Shown here: piece by piece, positions 11,551-20,955 of the stretch
Position numbering within the stretch: position 1 is the stretch's first letter
Layout: each line of letters begins with the position of its first letter
The notes under the pieces: generated by a model
What the model saw: the letters and a program-made list of their open reading frames with translations, nothing else
The model's database searches: none
What the model was told of the DNA's origin: nothing
Source: Luidia sarsii
Lineage: Eukaryota; Echinodermata; Asteroidea; Paxillosida; Luidiidae
Direction of reading: 5' to 3'
Assembly: GCA_949987565.1 (NCBI GenBank)
Contig: OX465107.1
Span: 19,014,607-19,078,606 of the forward strand
Length of the DNA stretch: 64,000 nucleotides
Translations under genes and position numbers: made by a program

Positions 11551-11635
11551 CATTGTGTAGGCCATTTAATGTTGTTTTGCTGTGGTTGCCATTAGTGACT
11601 GTGTTGCAATTTTTTATTTTATTTTTGCTTCGTAG

Positions 11636-11695
11636 GATGGACTTGAGAACAGCTTGAGTATGACCTCAGAGGGAAGCCTGGAAGTCATTCAAGAT
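11636..11695 (+). CDS. ITPRID: ITPRID-like gene, 20-codon exon
   Basis: Bounded by TTTGCTTCGTAG and GAT|GTAAGAA, phase 0/0, encoding DGLENSLSMTSEGSLEVIQD. It lies between the two coiled-coil exons and keeps the frame. It is too short to call alone, and depends on good splice sites, preserved phase and position. Confidence 0.75.
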
Positions 11696-12296
11696 GTAAG
11701 AATTTAAACCCTGAATCATTCATAAATCTTGTGGACCCTAATTACTGTAAACCAATCCCAATGTTTAAAATTATGATCTTAAAATGTAGAAAAAAAAATA
11801 ACCAAAATGCAATTCACAGAAATGTGGGAAGCCTGACGTTTCAAACCTCCTCTTCAATCTTTCATTATGGCATTGTTTATTCAGCACATTCAGTCCATTA
11901 CCGTAATGATTGTCTTGAACCCAATGCAGATATCCGTGTTTCTCAATGATGAATTGTTTTTACAAAAGTTTACAAAAGTTACAAAAAGTTGTGTTTGCAT
12001 TTTTAATTAGGAGTTCTAAAGGTCCTGCTAGGATTGAAATGTCAGGCCCTCCTAATTTTGGATATTCGCTTTTTGGTCATTTTAGTCAGTAAGCAGTTTG
12101 CTACATTTTGGCATATTAGGCCGTGTCCAAATCTGTTGTCTAGAGCTACGGGTAGATCTTCGCTCCATTGGAAACACACAGGGATATGAAGACAATTAGC
12201 CGTAGCTTTGGAAGCCTGTTTCGGACACGGCCTTACTGTAGTTGATGATTCAGGAGTTGGACTAGCATTGGGTATCTTTACCGCATCTTGTCTTAG
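11696..12296 (+). other. Intron with degraded PLE repeat and nested MITE
   Basis: Holds decayed family B motifs in opposite orientation (about 11830-11862 and 12019-12050), the family tail GTCAGTAAGCAGTTTGC, and the 114-bp MITE at 12119-12232 inserted in that tail. Confidence 0.7.
12119..12232. mobile_element. PIF/Harbinger-like MITE, 114 bp, TTA target-site duplication
   Basis: The ends are GGCCGTGTCC and GGACACGGCC, with sub-terminal similarity (CAAATC, GTTTC). Both sides are flanked by TTA (12116-12118 and 12233-12235), the 3-bp TWA duplication expected for PIF/Harbinger. It sits inside the tail of a family B repeat and is therefore younger. Confidence 0.7.
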
Positions 12297-12647
12297 ATGG
12301 TGCACCTCCTCGAGGAACAGAAGGAGCTCCGGCGCACACTGCAAGACCTTGAGGTGACGACCCACTCCCAGAGCCCTCTCTCGGAGGGCTTCCCCGTCCC
12401 CGCCCTCTCAGCGACCGCCGGCTGCAGGGACTCACGCGAGACGTGCGGCCAGGCGAGCGAGGAGGAGGAAGAGGAGGGGGAGGAGGAGGTAGAGAACGGG
12501 GCAGCTGCAGCAGCGGGGGAGGAAAAAGAGGCGAAGGAGGCTGCGGATGACAGGAAGGGATTGATGGAGGCCCTGGCAGAGTTGAAGCTGGAGTTGCAGC
12601 GACAACGAGAGACGGCCAAGCAGGAGATAAACAATGCAGTACAAGAG
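12297..12647 (+). CDS. ITPRID: ITPRID-like gene, Glu-rich coiled-coil exon
   Basis: A 117-codon exon between TCTTGTCTTAG and GAG|GTAGGC, phase 0/0. It starts MVHLLEEQKELRRTLQDLE (a heptad-patterned helix), passes through a disordered Ser/Pro stretch and an acidic poly-Glu/Ala block (about residues 59-82), and ends in a second helix, LMEALAELKLELQRQRETAK. The initial ATG is an internal codon, not a start. The C-terminal coiled coil fits ITPRID tails; the acidic block looks lineage-specific. Confidence 0.82.
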
Positions 12648-12719
12648 GTAGGCAGTGAGGAAGAAGGTGGTGAATCCATTGAAGGGCACCTTTGATGAGA
12701 GTTACTTTACTGTGTAACT

Positions 12720-13080
12720 ACTTGCTCAGGGGTATCTGTTAGTGGTGGGTTAGTGAGTGGGATACTAGGTGGAGTAGTCAATGGTTGCATTACTGAAATG
12801 GTTATACACTACATATAGAAGGTAATTAGATGACTTACTGGAGGGGTCACTAGGTTTGTTTGCTGTATAGGTTATGGGACAGGTCACTACATGTAGGTGG
12901 AATAAGAAACCTGTTACTGGGTGTGGTTACTGGGTGGGTTCCTCGATGGGTAACCAGGAAAGTTACTGGGTTGGTTGCTGGATAGGATTACTTGGTTAAT
13001 ATGTGGGTTACTGGGTGGGTAGCTGGATGGTCTACTGTACGGACTACTGGAATGGTTACTCAGCAGGTCTAAGGGTTAGG
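12720..13080. repeat. Degenerate GGTTACTGGGTGGGT-type repeat
   Basis: Irregularly spaced variants of TACTGGGTGGGT / GGTTACTGG recur at least eight times with no fixed period, suggesting a decayed minisatellite. Confidence 0.5.
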
Positions 13081-13596
13081 GCTAGGGTTTCAGGTGACAG
13101 ATGTGGATGACAGGAAAGTGATGTTAAAAACACTGACTGACCAGTGCAGCAGAGTGTGAGGGGTGTCAGCCAAAACTATTAACTCCTAGGCTAGTTGAGG
13201 TCAGGTGTCATGGTTCATAGGTCATGAGAGTAGTAGGAGACACATCCCAGTGATGTTTTCCATTTGTTGGTTCCCTCATGCAAAAGAATTGACAGCTTTT
13301 TTTTCTTGTTTGGCTCTTGCACAAAATGCTTTCTTCTCTACCCGTTCTTTGCTCTGCACTTGCAGCAATATTTTCAGTTTTGAATCTGTTCATGGTCTGC
13401 TGGATAACCCCCGGGTAGTTGAGCGTATGGAGTAGGGCCTTAGATGCCTGGAACATTAAATTAAATTGGTTTGGTTATTGTTTGAAGAGAAAAAAAACAT
13501 TCATACAACGATTTGATCTATGGACCACTGGCATTGTCACCAGTGGTCTATCACCCGAACTCTCCATTTTCATGCTCATTGCCTCCAAATACAATA

Positions 13597-14060
13597 AGGG
13601 TCATTTCCACTGACAAAATAATCGCGATTCAAAACAACTTTTTGGGGGCTCGTGTTCGCACAGACTCGTGTTCGCACAAATCGCGTCGCAAAAAATCGCG
13701 AGCCGAATGTGGTTAGCAGTTGTGGTCAAATGGTGGGTGTGTCCTTGAGGGTGGCCCATGCAGGGAGACGTATAAACAAGCACGGCACTTCCTGTCAGTC
13801 AAAGCGTGAGCGGTGTATTGTGGGTATTGTGTGGAGGAAGAAAAAGTGCGATTCAGCAGAGCATTCCCACACACATTTTATCGCAAATTAAAGCGATTAT
13901 TTGGAAAAGACTCACTAAAAGTTGAGTCTGAATCACTATTTAAATCCCACTAATAATTGCATTTATTGTGTCCACAGACGCACAAGAAAGGGAGTTTGAA
14001 TCGTGATTCAAATCGCAATCCAAAATAATCGTGTTTATTTGGGACAGTGGAAACGGCCCT
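13597..14060. mobile_element. MITE, about 464 bp, with AGGGCCGTTTCCACTG-type ends
   Basis: The left end is AGGGTCATTTCCACTG and the right end is the reverse complement of AGGGCCGTTTCCACTG. Sub-terminal AATAATCGCGATTC is matched by AATAATCGTG near the right end. The interior contains repeated TTCGCACA and ATCGCGA motifs. End style suggests hAT, but no 8-bp duplication is clear. A fragment of related interior lies at about 61500-61560. Confidence 0.55.
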
Positions 14061-14894
14061 GGGGTTGAGGGCGCCAGACAGAAGCAATTCACCATTACAT
14101 GCCTCCGTTTATCTGTGGAGGACACACCCCCTTTTATATATATTTTGTTCCTGGGGTCATTTGCACTCTGAATGCATGCACAGGTAGTGACTCCTGATAG
14201 TTCTTGGCGTTTTTACCAATAATTTTCAGCCGAAAATGGTTCAAAGCTCTGGCATGACTCACTCGTTGGATATTATTTTGTAAAAAAAAACACCAAAACT
14301 TCTGCCCAATTCTGATTAGCATTGTGCTTTCGGAAAGCAAAGTGCAATGTGTATTTCTGTCCTCAGTAGTTCATTCCTTCCCGGTTTTATCGGTAGAAGG
14401 AACAGCCAAAGCACCCTGATTGAGTTAAATGCTGTGGATGACCAAATTTGATTATCGGTATGAATTTGAGGATTGTTGAAGTGGCAGAAATAATTTGATT
14501 GCTACTTGAATTCTGCGTCTGTACCGTAGCCCTTCCGGATGTTTAGACTCAGAGTGAAGATGATGGTGCCAGCGATGAGCATGGGACGCGTTGGGTGGAT
14601 CTTGTAGCTGTAGCTGCAGCTCCACTGAAGCACAAGCTGTGCAAAGGATAGCCGCTAGTCAACCAAAGACAACTCAAATCTCAGCCATAGTTAAAAGCAT
14701 TATTTAGTCAGCACGTATTAATAATAGGCTCAGTGTCCATTCCTGCACTTATGTCACTAAAAAAACATTTTCAGCACAATAACATTGTCAGGACTTCCAA
14801 TTTGAAGATACAAAGAGGGGTGTGCTCAGAATGTGATCTGACTTTACTTCACACCATTTGTCATTTAGAAGAAGAAAGTAATTCCAAATTGGTG

Positions 14895-15025
14895 CAAACT
14901 GCTCACCGACTTGAATGACCAAAATGGAAATGGACGCATCTGAATGATTCACAGTGCCTTAGCTTTCGATCCTACCGTGACCTTTCTCAAAAGCAGAGAG
15001 AAAGACCCCCCTGCCTTTGAGAACT
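14895..15025. mobile_element. Decayed PLE-type repeat (family B)
   Basis: Tail fragment GTGCAAACTGCTCACCGACT, then GCTTTCGATCCTACCGTGACC and TTTCTCAAAAGCAGAGAG. The order is that of other family B copies in antisense, with several substitutions in the ribozyme-like core. Confidence 0.5.
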
Positions 15026-15961
15026 ACCCTGCTATTACGTGTAGGTTTTGGGGAGCATGGACGATGCCATGTATACATGTATGTTCAGTTCATATACATT
15101 CATGGCTGAAAAAAAAACCAGCTTGCCAGTAGCCCGTATCACTGAATTTGCCACATCAGCACATCATGCATGATGTTTCGTAGAGTTTTTTTAGCCCAAC
15201 TGAGCAGTTAAGGATAATTATGTCTGTTCATCCACATGCGTACAATTCTTGCCTGTCCACAAGTAACACCTAATCAAGTAATTAACGTGCATGCGCAATT
15301 TTTTTGGCATAGCTATAGCGCTCCCCATCAGATCAACCATCACATGGTGAACAATTATCAAATTTAAAGATGTTTTCAGAGATGATGATTTTGCGTCAGT
15401 GAGAATGCAATTCAGTGGTGGTTTGCCCGACTCGACGGGCAGTTTACACTGCACGCTCATTGCTTTGCCGCGTTGCCTGCTTGGAAGACCACAGTCTGCT
15501 TTGGCGGGACTCAAACCCGTGACTCCCAACTTCTGGTGAAGAAACGGTTGAGATGTCTGCACTCAAAATGGGGGAGTCGGAGTTTTTTGAAATCCCACCA
15601 CAAGCTGCCTGTGCTGCATCAAGCAGACAGTCTGGCAAAGCGTCGAGCGCTCGGCGCTAACGACATCCCGGATAGAAATGGCATTGAAGGAACAACCACG
15701 AGAAGTTGAAGAGAGAAAAATCCATTCACGGAATGAAGCCCCTGCCGTGTCACGCCACCACAGTTTGTGTCAAACAGAACACCCCCTTTTCCGAGGCTGT
15801 AGTCTGGATTTCTGAATTGCGCCCTGCCTTTGTTGCCAGTAGTCGTTACATTATGCATGTGTCGTTTGTTTGTTTTTCCTTTTTCTCTCCCCCTTCCTCT
15901 CCCTCCCGGTTTTTATTTTCTTCTGACTCTTGCCTTTAACTGCACCTGCCTTGCCACGTAG

Positions 15962-16036
15962 ATGCGACAGTCAATCCTTACAGAACTGAGACAGGAACTC
16001 CACTTGGACGCCGAGCTGCTGAAGAGGCAACTCCAG
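15962..16036 (+). CDS. ITPRID: ITPRID-like gene, 25-codon coiled-coil exon
   Basis: Bounded by CTTGCCACGTAG and CAG|GTGGGG, phase 0/0. It encodes MRQSILTELRQELHLDAE then LLKRQLQ, a heptad-like amphipathic helix continuing the coiled-coil tail. Confidence 0.78.
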
Positions 16037-17529
16037 GTGGGGCCCGTTTTTGCCGAGAGAAACACAAGAGCTTTCCTCTATTTTTCTTTCTCTTTGGCGC
16101 TCGAGTTTTCTTGTTTTTCTAAATCGTGTCCCTCTTTCCATGTCTGTGGTTTACCTCTTCACCGTGAAAGTTTGAGAATCTGTTGTTGGTTTTGAACTGT
16201 TTTGGTTATGTGTCCTGTGTGAGATAGTCTGTCATGCGTGCTGTTTGCTGTGTTTTGTGATGCAATTTGCTTGTATTTTTCTTCCCGATTTTCTGATTTG
16301 TTTTCATAAAAGAGAAATGAGAATGCTCTTTTTTTCATTATCGGCCGTACAAGAGCCTTTTCACCCTCCACTGAATTGCTCTGTTGCATCTAATCAGCTG
16401 ATTTTAGTTGCTGCTTGCTTGAAATAATCACACCCATGTTTGCATGCTGGTTTTGTTTTGTTGCCCCCTCACATCAATGCACCATTTATGTGTGTTCTTC
16501 ATTTCTTAACTCATAACTAGCAGGTTTTTTTGCATTTTTTTGCAGGTTTTTTTGCATTTTGCAATTGCATTTTAATGATAATCTATTCATGTCGAATGAA
16601 TGAATTGTTGTGAATCCTATCAGAAGTTTTTATTTTCCTATTGTCTTCCAGAAATAGAATTGCGCCTTTAAATGGGCATACGGGTCAACACATTCTAAAG
16701 ATTCCAACTTATCAATGCTCGTCCTAAACATTTGTGGAACATTTCCCTCTCAAACCATGCTTTATACAAACCAGTAGACATACATGTATTCATTTGCATC
16801 AGGAAACAATCTTCTGTCTTTGCCCACATCATAAAAAAAAGTATACCAGTACATGTATAGGATGTCACCTTCCAAAAATCCAGAAAAGATTTCTGTCAAG
16901 AATGCAGTTGACAAAAGTGGTGTGCATATCTACACAGCTGTACCTTTTGATAGTTTGAAACAAAGGAAAGCAAACTTAATGTGAAATTTCCGACAATAAG
17001 CTCAAGAGCAAAGAAAAAAGGACTGGATCTTGACTCCAACCTAGACCTCAGTTTAATGAACCAACACTCAACAACCGGAGCAGTGCAACTTAGGTACCTG
17101 TAGATGCCTTCCCCAGCTTTTGCTAGGGTGGGGGCACCAGTCAGAATGATTCAACTATTGATTGCCCTGGGTTGTTTTTTCCCCTGGTGCACACAGCATC
17201 AATTAATTCATTGTAATCAATAGGTTGTGTGAGTGTGAGACCCCACTAACCACTAATGTCGGACTGCATCTTGTGGTGTCATGTGGCTGGGACTGAGCGG
17301 AACTAATGTGCATGTCAGTGACAAGTAGTTGGCACAGAGTCATGAAAAAATAACTTCTGATACGTGTATTCTCCTCAAGGCTCATCGTAAAGTACAGCCT
17401 TAGATGTGATCAAAGGTTTTCTTTGAGACCCCCCTCCCCCCCCAAAAAAAAAAAAATAGAAAAAAAATAAAGAAATTGTAAGGAGGCCCAAATAAGCACA
17501 TACCGGTAATACATGCTTCTTTCCTTTAT

Positions 17530-17600
17530 TCATCTCAAAAGTTAGAGGGCCTGATGTTTTGATCCTAGCCGGACCTTTCTCAAAGGCAAAATGACAACAA
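17530..17600 (-). mobile_element. PLE-type repeat fragment (family B)
   Basis: AAAAGTTAGAGGGCCTGATG is followed by TTTTGATCCTAGCCGGACC and TTTCTCAAAGGC: one antisense copy of the ribozyme-like motif with core substitutions. Confidence 0.55.
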
Positions 17601-18879
17601 CATACTGGTACACAGACAGTCAGGGGAAGGAAAGCTCTGATACACGTGACAGAGGAAGGACAAAAGGGAAGGGAGTGGGATGCAGACGTACACACGAAGG
17701 GAGGGGAGATCAATGTCTAGTACATGACTGTTCTTGAATGTAGGACAGATACATGTACAGTACAATGAGTACATGCATGTGGGACTTCTAGTGAGATTCT
17801 GGGTTTCTGGGCCGATGCTAAGTCAGGAGTCATTGTGACTCATTTTGAAAGGTTTTGAAATTTCATTGTCCCCCATTTGAAGATATGAATAAACCGATTG
17901 CACGACCACTGTTGACATACCATCATGTGACTTATACTGTGTATTTTTTTCACCTCATTTGGCACACTGCAGCGATGGAAATGTACAAAGAAGAATGTGG
18001 ACAATATGATCGTCTTCTTTGCTCGTTTCCACTCCTGTTCGGCACCAAATGAGATGCAAAAATACCCACTATAAGTCACTCCATGGCATGTAAACATTGA
18101 ATCATTGACATCGCACAGATATGAATGGGCAAGGGAAGTGCCATCACCGAGTGCATGGCATTGCAGTGCTAGGCAGCATTTTGAGAAGGACCGCGCAGTA
18201 TCTCGTCAGTCAGCTCCCATTGTGCTGTATCTAAAAGCGATGCAGCAGCTGACATTAGAAGTCATCCCACTCCGTTAACAACCCATGGATCCCCACCCTA
18301 TACACTGAACCCCATGTGGATGATGTGGTAATCTCATTAAGGACCAATTCGGTTCTTTCTTTCTGATTTTACCACAATATATCAGTGACAGTGGCTTAAA
18401 AGCCTCATCACAGGGGGTAATTTGCGCAAGCAACTTGCGGGCACCTTTAAACAAAAAATCAGTTCCCTTGGGATGGATTGACATTTCCAACGGGAAATGA
18501 ATTGAAGATAAGATATGGAAGAGTGTTTTTCCTTCATAGAATTGATTGCATTTGTTAAATTGCCTCATGTGCCAGGCCATAAGAATTGATCTTCTGGGAA
18601 TGACTTGTCGTGATGGCGCTTTTTGTGGCCTTCCATGCTGTGTGTGGTGGTGTGAAGGGATTTTTTCCATGTTGCTCCCATGGCATCTGTCATCATCAGA
18701 TCATAAACTGACTGCGGGTTTTACGGTTTGCTTCATTGCCTCTTGTGTGGGCTGTACTGTTGCCAACACAATGAGGTGTCCTATGGCTTACATTTACTTG
18801 GTGGTTTTAATGATATTATCCATGATCGAGTCCATGGGTTCTATACCCTGATCCAGATGTCTGTGATCCTTCGGCAGGC

Positions 18880-19735
18880 ATATTCCTCGGTCCATTCCCT
18901 GCCTTGCTCCTTGGTCCAATCCCTGCCCTGTTCCTTGGTCCATGATCCCTGCCCTGTTCCTTGGTCCAATCCCTGCCCTGCTCCTTGGTCCATTCTCTGC
19001 CCTGTTCCTTGGTCCATTCCCTGCCCTGCTCCTTGGTCCATTCTGTACCCTGTTCCTTGGTCCATTCCCTACCCTGTTCAGTGGTCCATTCCCTGCCCTG
19101 CTCCTTGGTCCATTCTGTACTCTGTTCTTTGGTCCTTTCCCTGCCCTGTTCCTTGGTCCTTTCCCTGCCCTGTTCCTTGGTCCATTCCCTGCCCTGTTCC
19201 TTGGTCCATTCCCTGCCCTTTTCCTTGGTCCAATCCCCGGTCTGTTCCAACGTCCATTTCCAGGCGTGTTCCATGATTCATTCCTTGACCTTTTCCAGTG
19301 ACCATTACCTGGCCTGTTTCATGGTCTATTCCATGTTCCATCCCATGGCCCTTTCCAAGAAACAGTCTGTTCCTTGTGGTTCCATTGGCCATTTCATGGC
19401 CTTTTGCTGCCTTTTTCAAGTACGATTCACTTACCTGGTCCATGGTATGTTCTATGTTCCATTCCATTGCCTTTTCCAAGGAATAGTCTATGGGCCGTTC
19501 TATTGGCAATTTCAAGGCCTTTTCCGAAAGACATATCCCTGGCCTGTTCCATGTTCCATTTCATGGCCTTTTCCAAGGAATGGTCTATGGCCCGTTCCAT
19601 GGGCCATTTCAAGGCCTTTTCCAAGTACAAATCCCTGGCCAGTTCCATGTTCCATGTCATCGCCTTTCCAAAGGACCAGTCCATAGCCATGTTCAAGGGG
19701 CCATTCCATGGCTGTTTCCCATGGGTCATTCCATG
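18880..19735 (+). repeat. 24-bp minisatellite with degenerate tail
   Basis: From 18880 to about 19250 the array is about 15 units of roughly 24 bp of the type CCCTGCCCTGTTCCTTGGTC plus CATT. From about 19250 to 19735 it grades into a looser repeat built on CCATGGCCTTTTCCAAGGAA. Because the unit is a multiple of three, long repetitive open frames appear on both strands (PALFLGPF on plus, EQGREWTK on minus). It sits inside an intron, so these are not supported as genes. Confidence 0.85.
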
Positions 19736-19855
19736 ATCTGGCCTTGACCTGTGGGGCAGCCCGCCAGATTCATAGACTACTTACAGCGCAATGCTGGGCC
19801 AGGTTGCTGTGGTTCATTTTTGACCAACTCCATCGCTCTGCTTTCCTCCCCTCAG

Positions 19856-19927
19856 GCCAAAGACAGGGAAATTGGGCAGCTGAAGACACTACTATGGGAG
19901 CAGCGCAGGAGTCAAGAAGGAGAATGA
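19856..19927 (+). CDS. ITPRID: ITPRID-like gene, terminal coding exon
   Basis: Follows CCTCCCCTCAG, phase 0, encoding AKDREIGQLKTLLWEQRRSQ then EGE and a TGA stop at 19925-19927. A short helical tail closing a coiled coil is consistent with the ITPRID C terminus. The join from the 15962-16036 exon keeps frame. Confidence 0.78.
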   Translation, partial: AKDREIGQLKTLLWEQRRSQEGE

Positions 19928-19968
19928 ACAGCATGACACCTCAGGACGAAGCCCCCATTTCCTCAAAG

Positions 19969-19974
19969 ATTAAA
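19969..19974 (+). terminator. Candidate polyadenylation signal ATTAAA
   Basis: ATTAAA lies 42 bp after the stop codon, the commonest variant of AATAAA. A short 3' UTR would end before the repeat block at 20040. No transcript evidence is available. Confidence 0.35.
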
Positions 19975-20039
19975 ACATAAGCAACTGATTTGTATGTGTT
20001 AGGAGACCACAGGCATTATTTGGTCTGGCAATCATTATT

Positions 20040-20190
20040 TTCAGGTTTCTCCTGAAGACGGCCAGAGCATACTGGTCGAAACGTCGAGTTACCCTCAGGT
20101 TCTTTTCAGAACCATACCTCTTCCTTTAAGAGACCTGATACATGGTGTTCACCGCAAACCTTCCTATATTGATCCACCATGCAAAGCCTT
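20040..20190 (+). mobile_element. PLE-related repeat (family A) with hammerhead-like core
   Basis: 20052-20085 reads CTGAAGAC, then helix II GGCCAG/CUGGUC around an AGCATA loop, then GAAACGTC, closed by CTC/GAG on the outside. This is followed by GGTTCTTTTCAGAACC and the family A end (ACATGGTG, CACCGCAAACCTTCC, CACCATGCAAAGCCTT). It is the best-preserved single copy of the core in this family. Confidence 0.6.
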
Positions 20191-20269
20191 AAGTCTCATT
20201 TAATCATTATTTTACAGCCCCATGGATTGACAGGCATACGTAGAGCATTATTGTTACTATAGGCCCAAG

Positions 20270-20440
20270 TGAGTGGAAGGTTTGCGGTGACACCATGTAG
20301 CACTTCTCTTTCGAGGAGTGTGGCCCTGAAAAGAACCAGTAAGTTCAGAGCCACATTCCTTCTCAAAAGAAAACGCTACATGGTGTCACCGCAAACTTTC
20401 CACTTAGTATTTCCACCATGCAAACCTTCAAGTCATATCT
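20270..20440. mobile_element. Palindromic family A element
   Basis: Inverted arms run from GTGGAAGGTTTGCGGTGACA (from about 20273) to the reverse complement ending AAACTTTCCAC and GCAAACCTTCAAGTC (to about 20437). The middle is AAGAACCAGTAAGTTCAGAG, so the ribozyme-like core has been lost. Confidence 0.6.
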
Positions 20441-20455
20441 TCTATAAGTGAAATG

Positions 20456-20812
20456 TTGTAATCAGGGCCCAGGTTAAGAAATCCCTGTTAAGAAGTGACA
20501 TGGAGTGCATCCATAATGAGAACAAGGCTGGGTTTGTTTTGTTCATTTCCATCTTGACATTTTCTGATGGCTCAAAGGAATCTGGCCCCGCACTATTAGC
20601 AAGAAGTCGAGATCATCTGTGAAACCAAAAATGATAAAGAGATTGAGGACTCCAAGAGATTGGGCCCAAGTTGTTACTTTGCTGTCGAGAGACTTGTGGA
20701 ACGATGAACTTGACCCAAATGGTGGAAGCGTTGTGAAAATGATGAAAACAGTCGATTGTAGCAAAAAATCATTGATTTGATATTGATTCAGTATATCAGG
20801 TAAATTAAAAAA
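20456..20812. other. No gene recognised
   Basis: Intergenic sequence between two repeat blocks. No splice-bounded frame or bounded repeat seen. Confidence 0.4.
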
Positions 20813-20955
20813 CTTTTGAAAACTGCTCACTAAAATGGCCTACAGTACATAAAGTTAGAGGGCCTGACGTTTCGATCCTATCAGGACCTTTCTCAAATGC
20901 AAAGGGAGAAATGTCCTGCTAAGATTAAAACATCAGGCCCTCTAACTTTTGTTTA
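20813..20955. mobile_element. PLE-type hairpin repeat (family B)
   Basis: Antisense tail (AAAACTGCTCACTAAAATGG), antisense motif GGGCCTGACGTTTCGATCC, then the facing sense copy GTCCTGCTAAGATTAAAACA and TCAGGCCCTCTAACTTTTG. The two arms can snap back; the sense arm has core substitutions. Confidence 0.6.

Larger units (their letters stand above)
8786..11635 (+). other. Intron of ITPRID-like gene
   Basis: Phase-0 intron. It contains an antisense tRNA-like SINE (8955-9115), a palindromic family A element (9601-9740) and a half family A element (11490-11550). Poly-G runs lie at about 9153-9170 and 11022-11037. From about 9750 to 11480 I recognise nothing further. Confidence 0.75.
12648..15961 (+). 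other. Intron of ITPRID-like gene
   Basis: Contains a degenerate GGTTACTGGGTGGGT-type simple repeat (about 12720-13080), a MITE at 13597-14060, a decayed family B repeat (14895-15025) and an antisense tRNA-like B box (GGGACTCAAACCCG) near 15508. The rest shows nothing recognisable. Confidence 0.7.
16037..19855 (+). other. Last intron of ITPRID-like gene
   Basis: Starts GTGGGG and ends TTTCCTCCCCTCAG. It carries a decayed antisense SINE (about 17010-17170), a family B fragment (17530-17600) and the 24-bp minisatellite (18880-19735). Between 17720 and 18870 nothing is recognised. Confidence 0.7.

Noticed and set aside
18816..19729. Repetitive proteins on both strands over the 24-bp minisatellite
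   Set aside because: The unit is a multiple of three, so open frames are expected. The array lies in an intron and has no start or family evidence.
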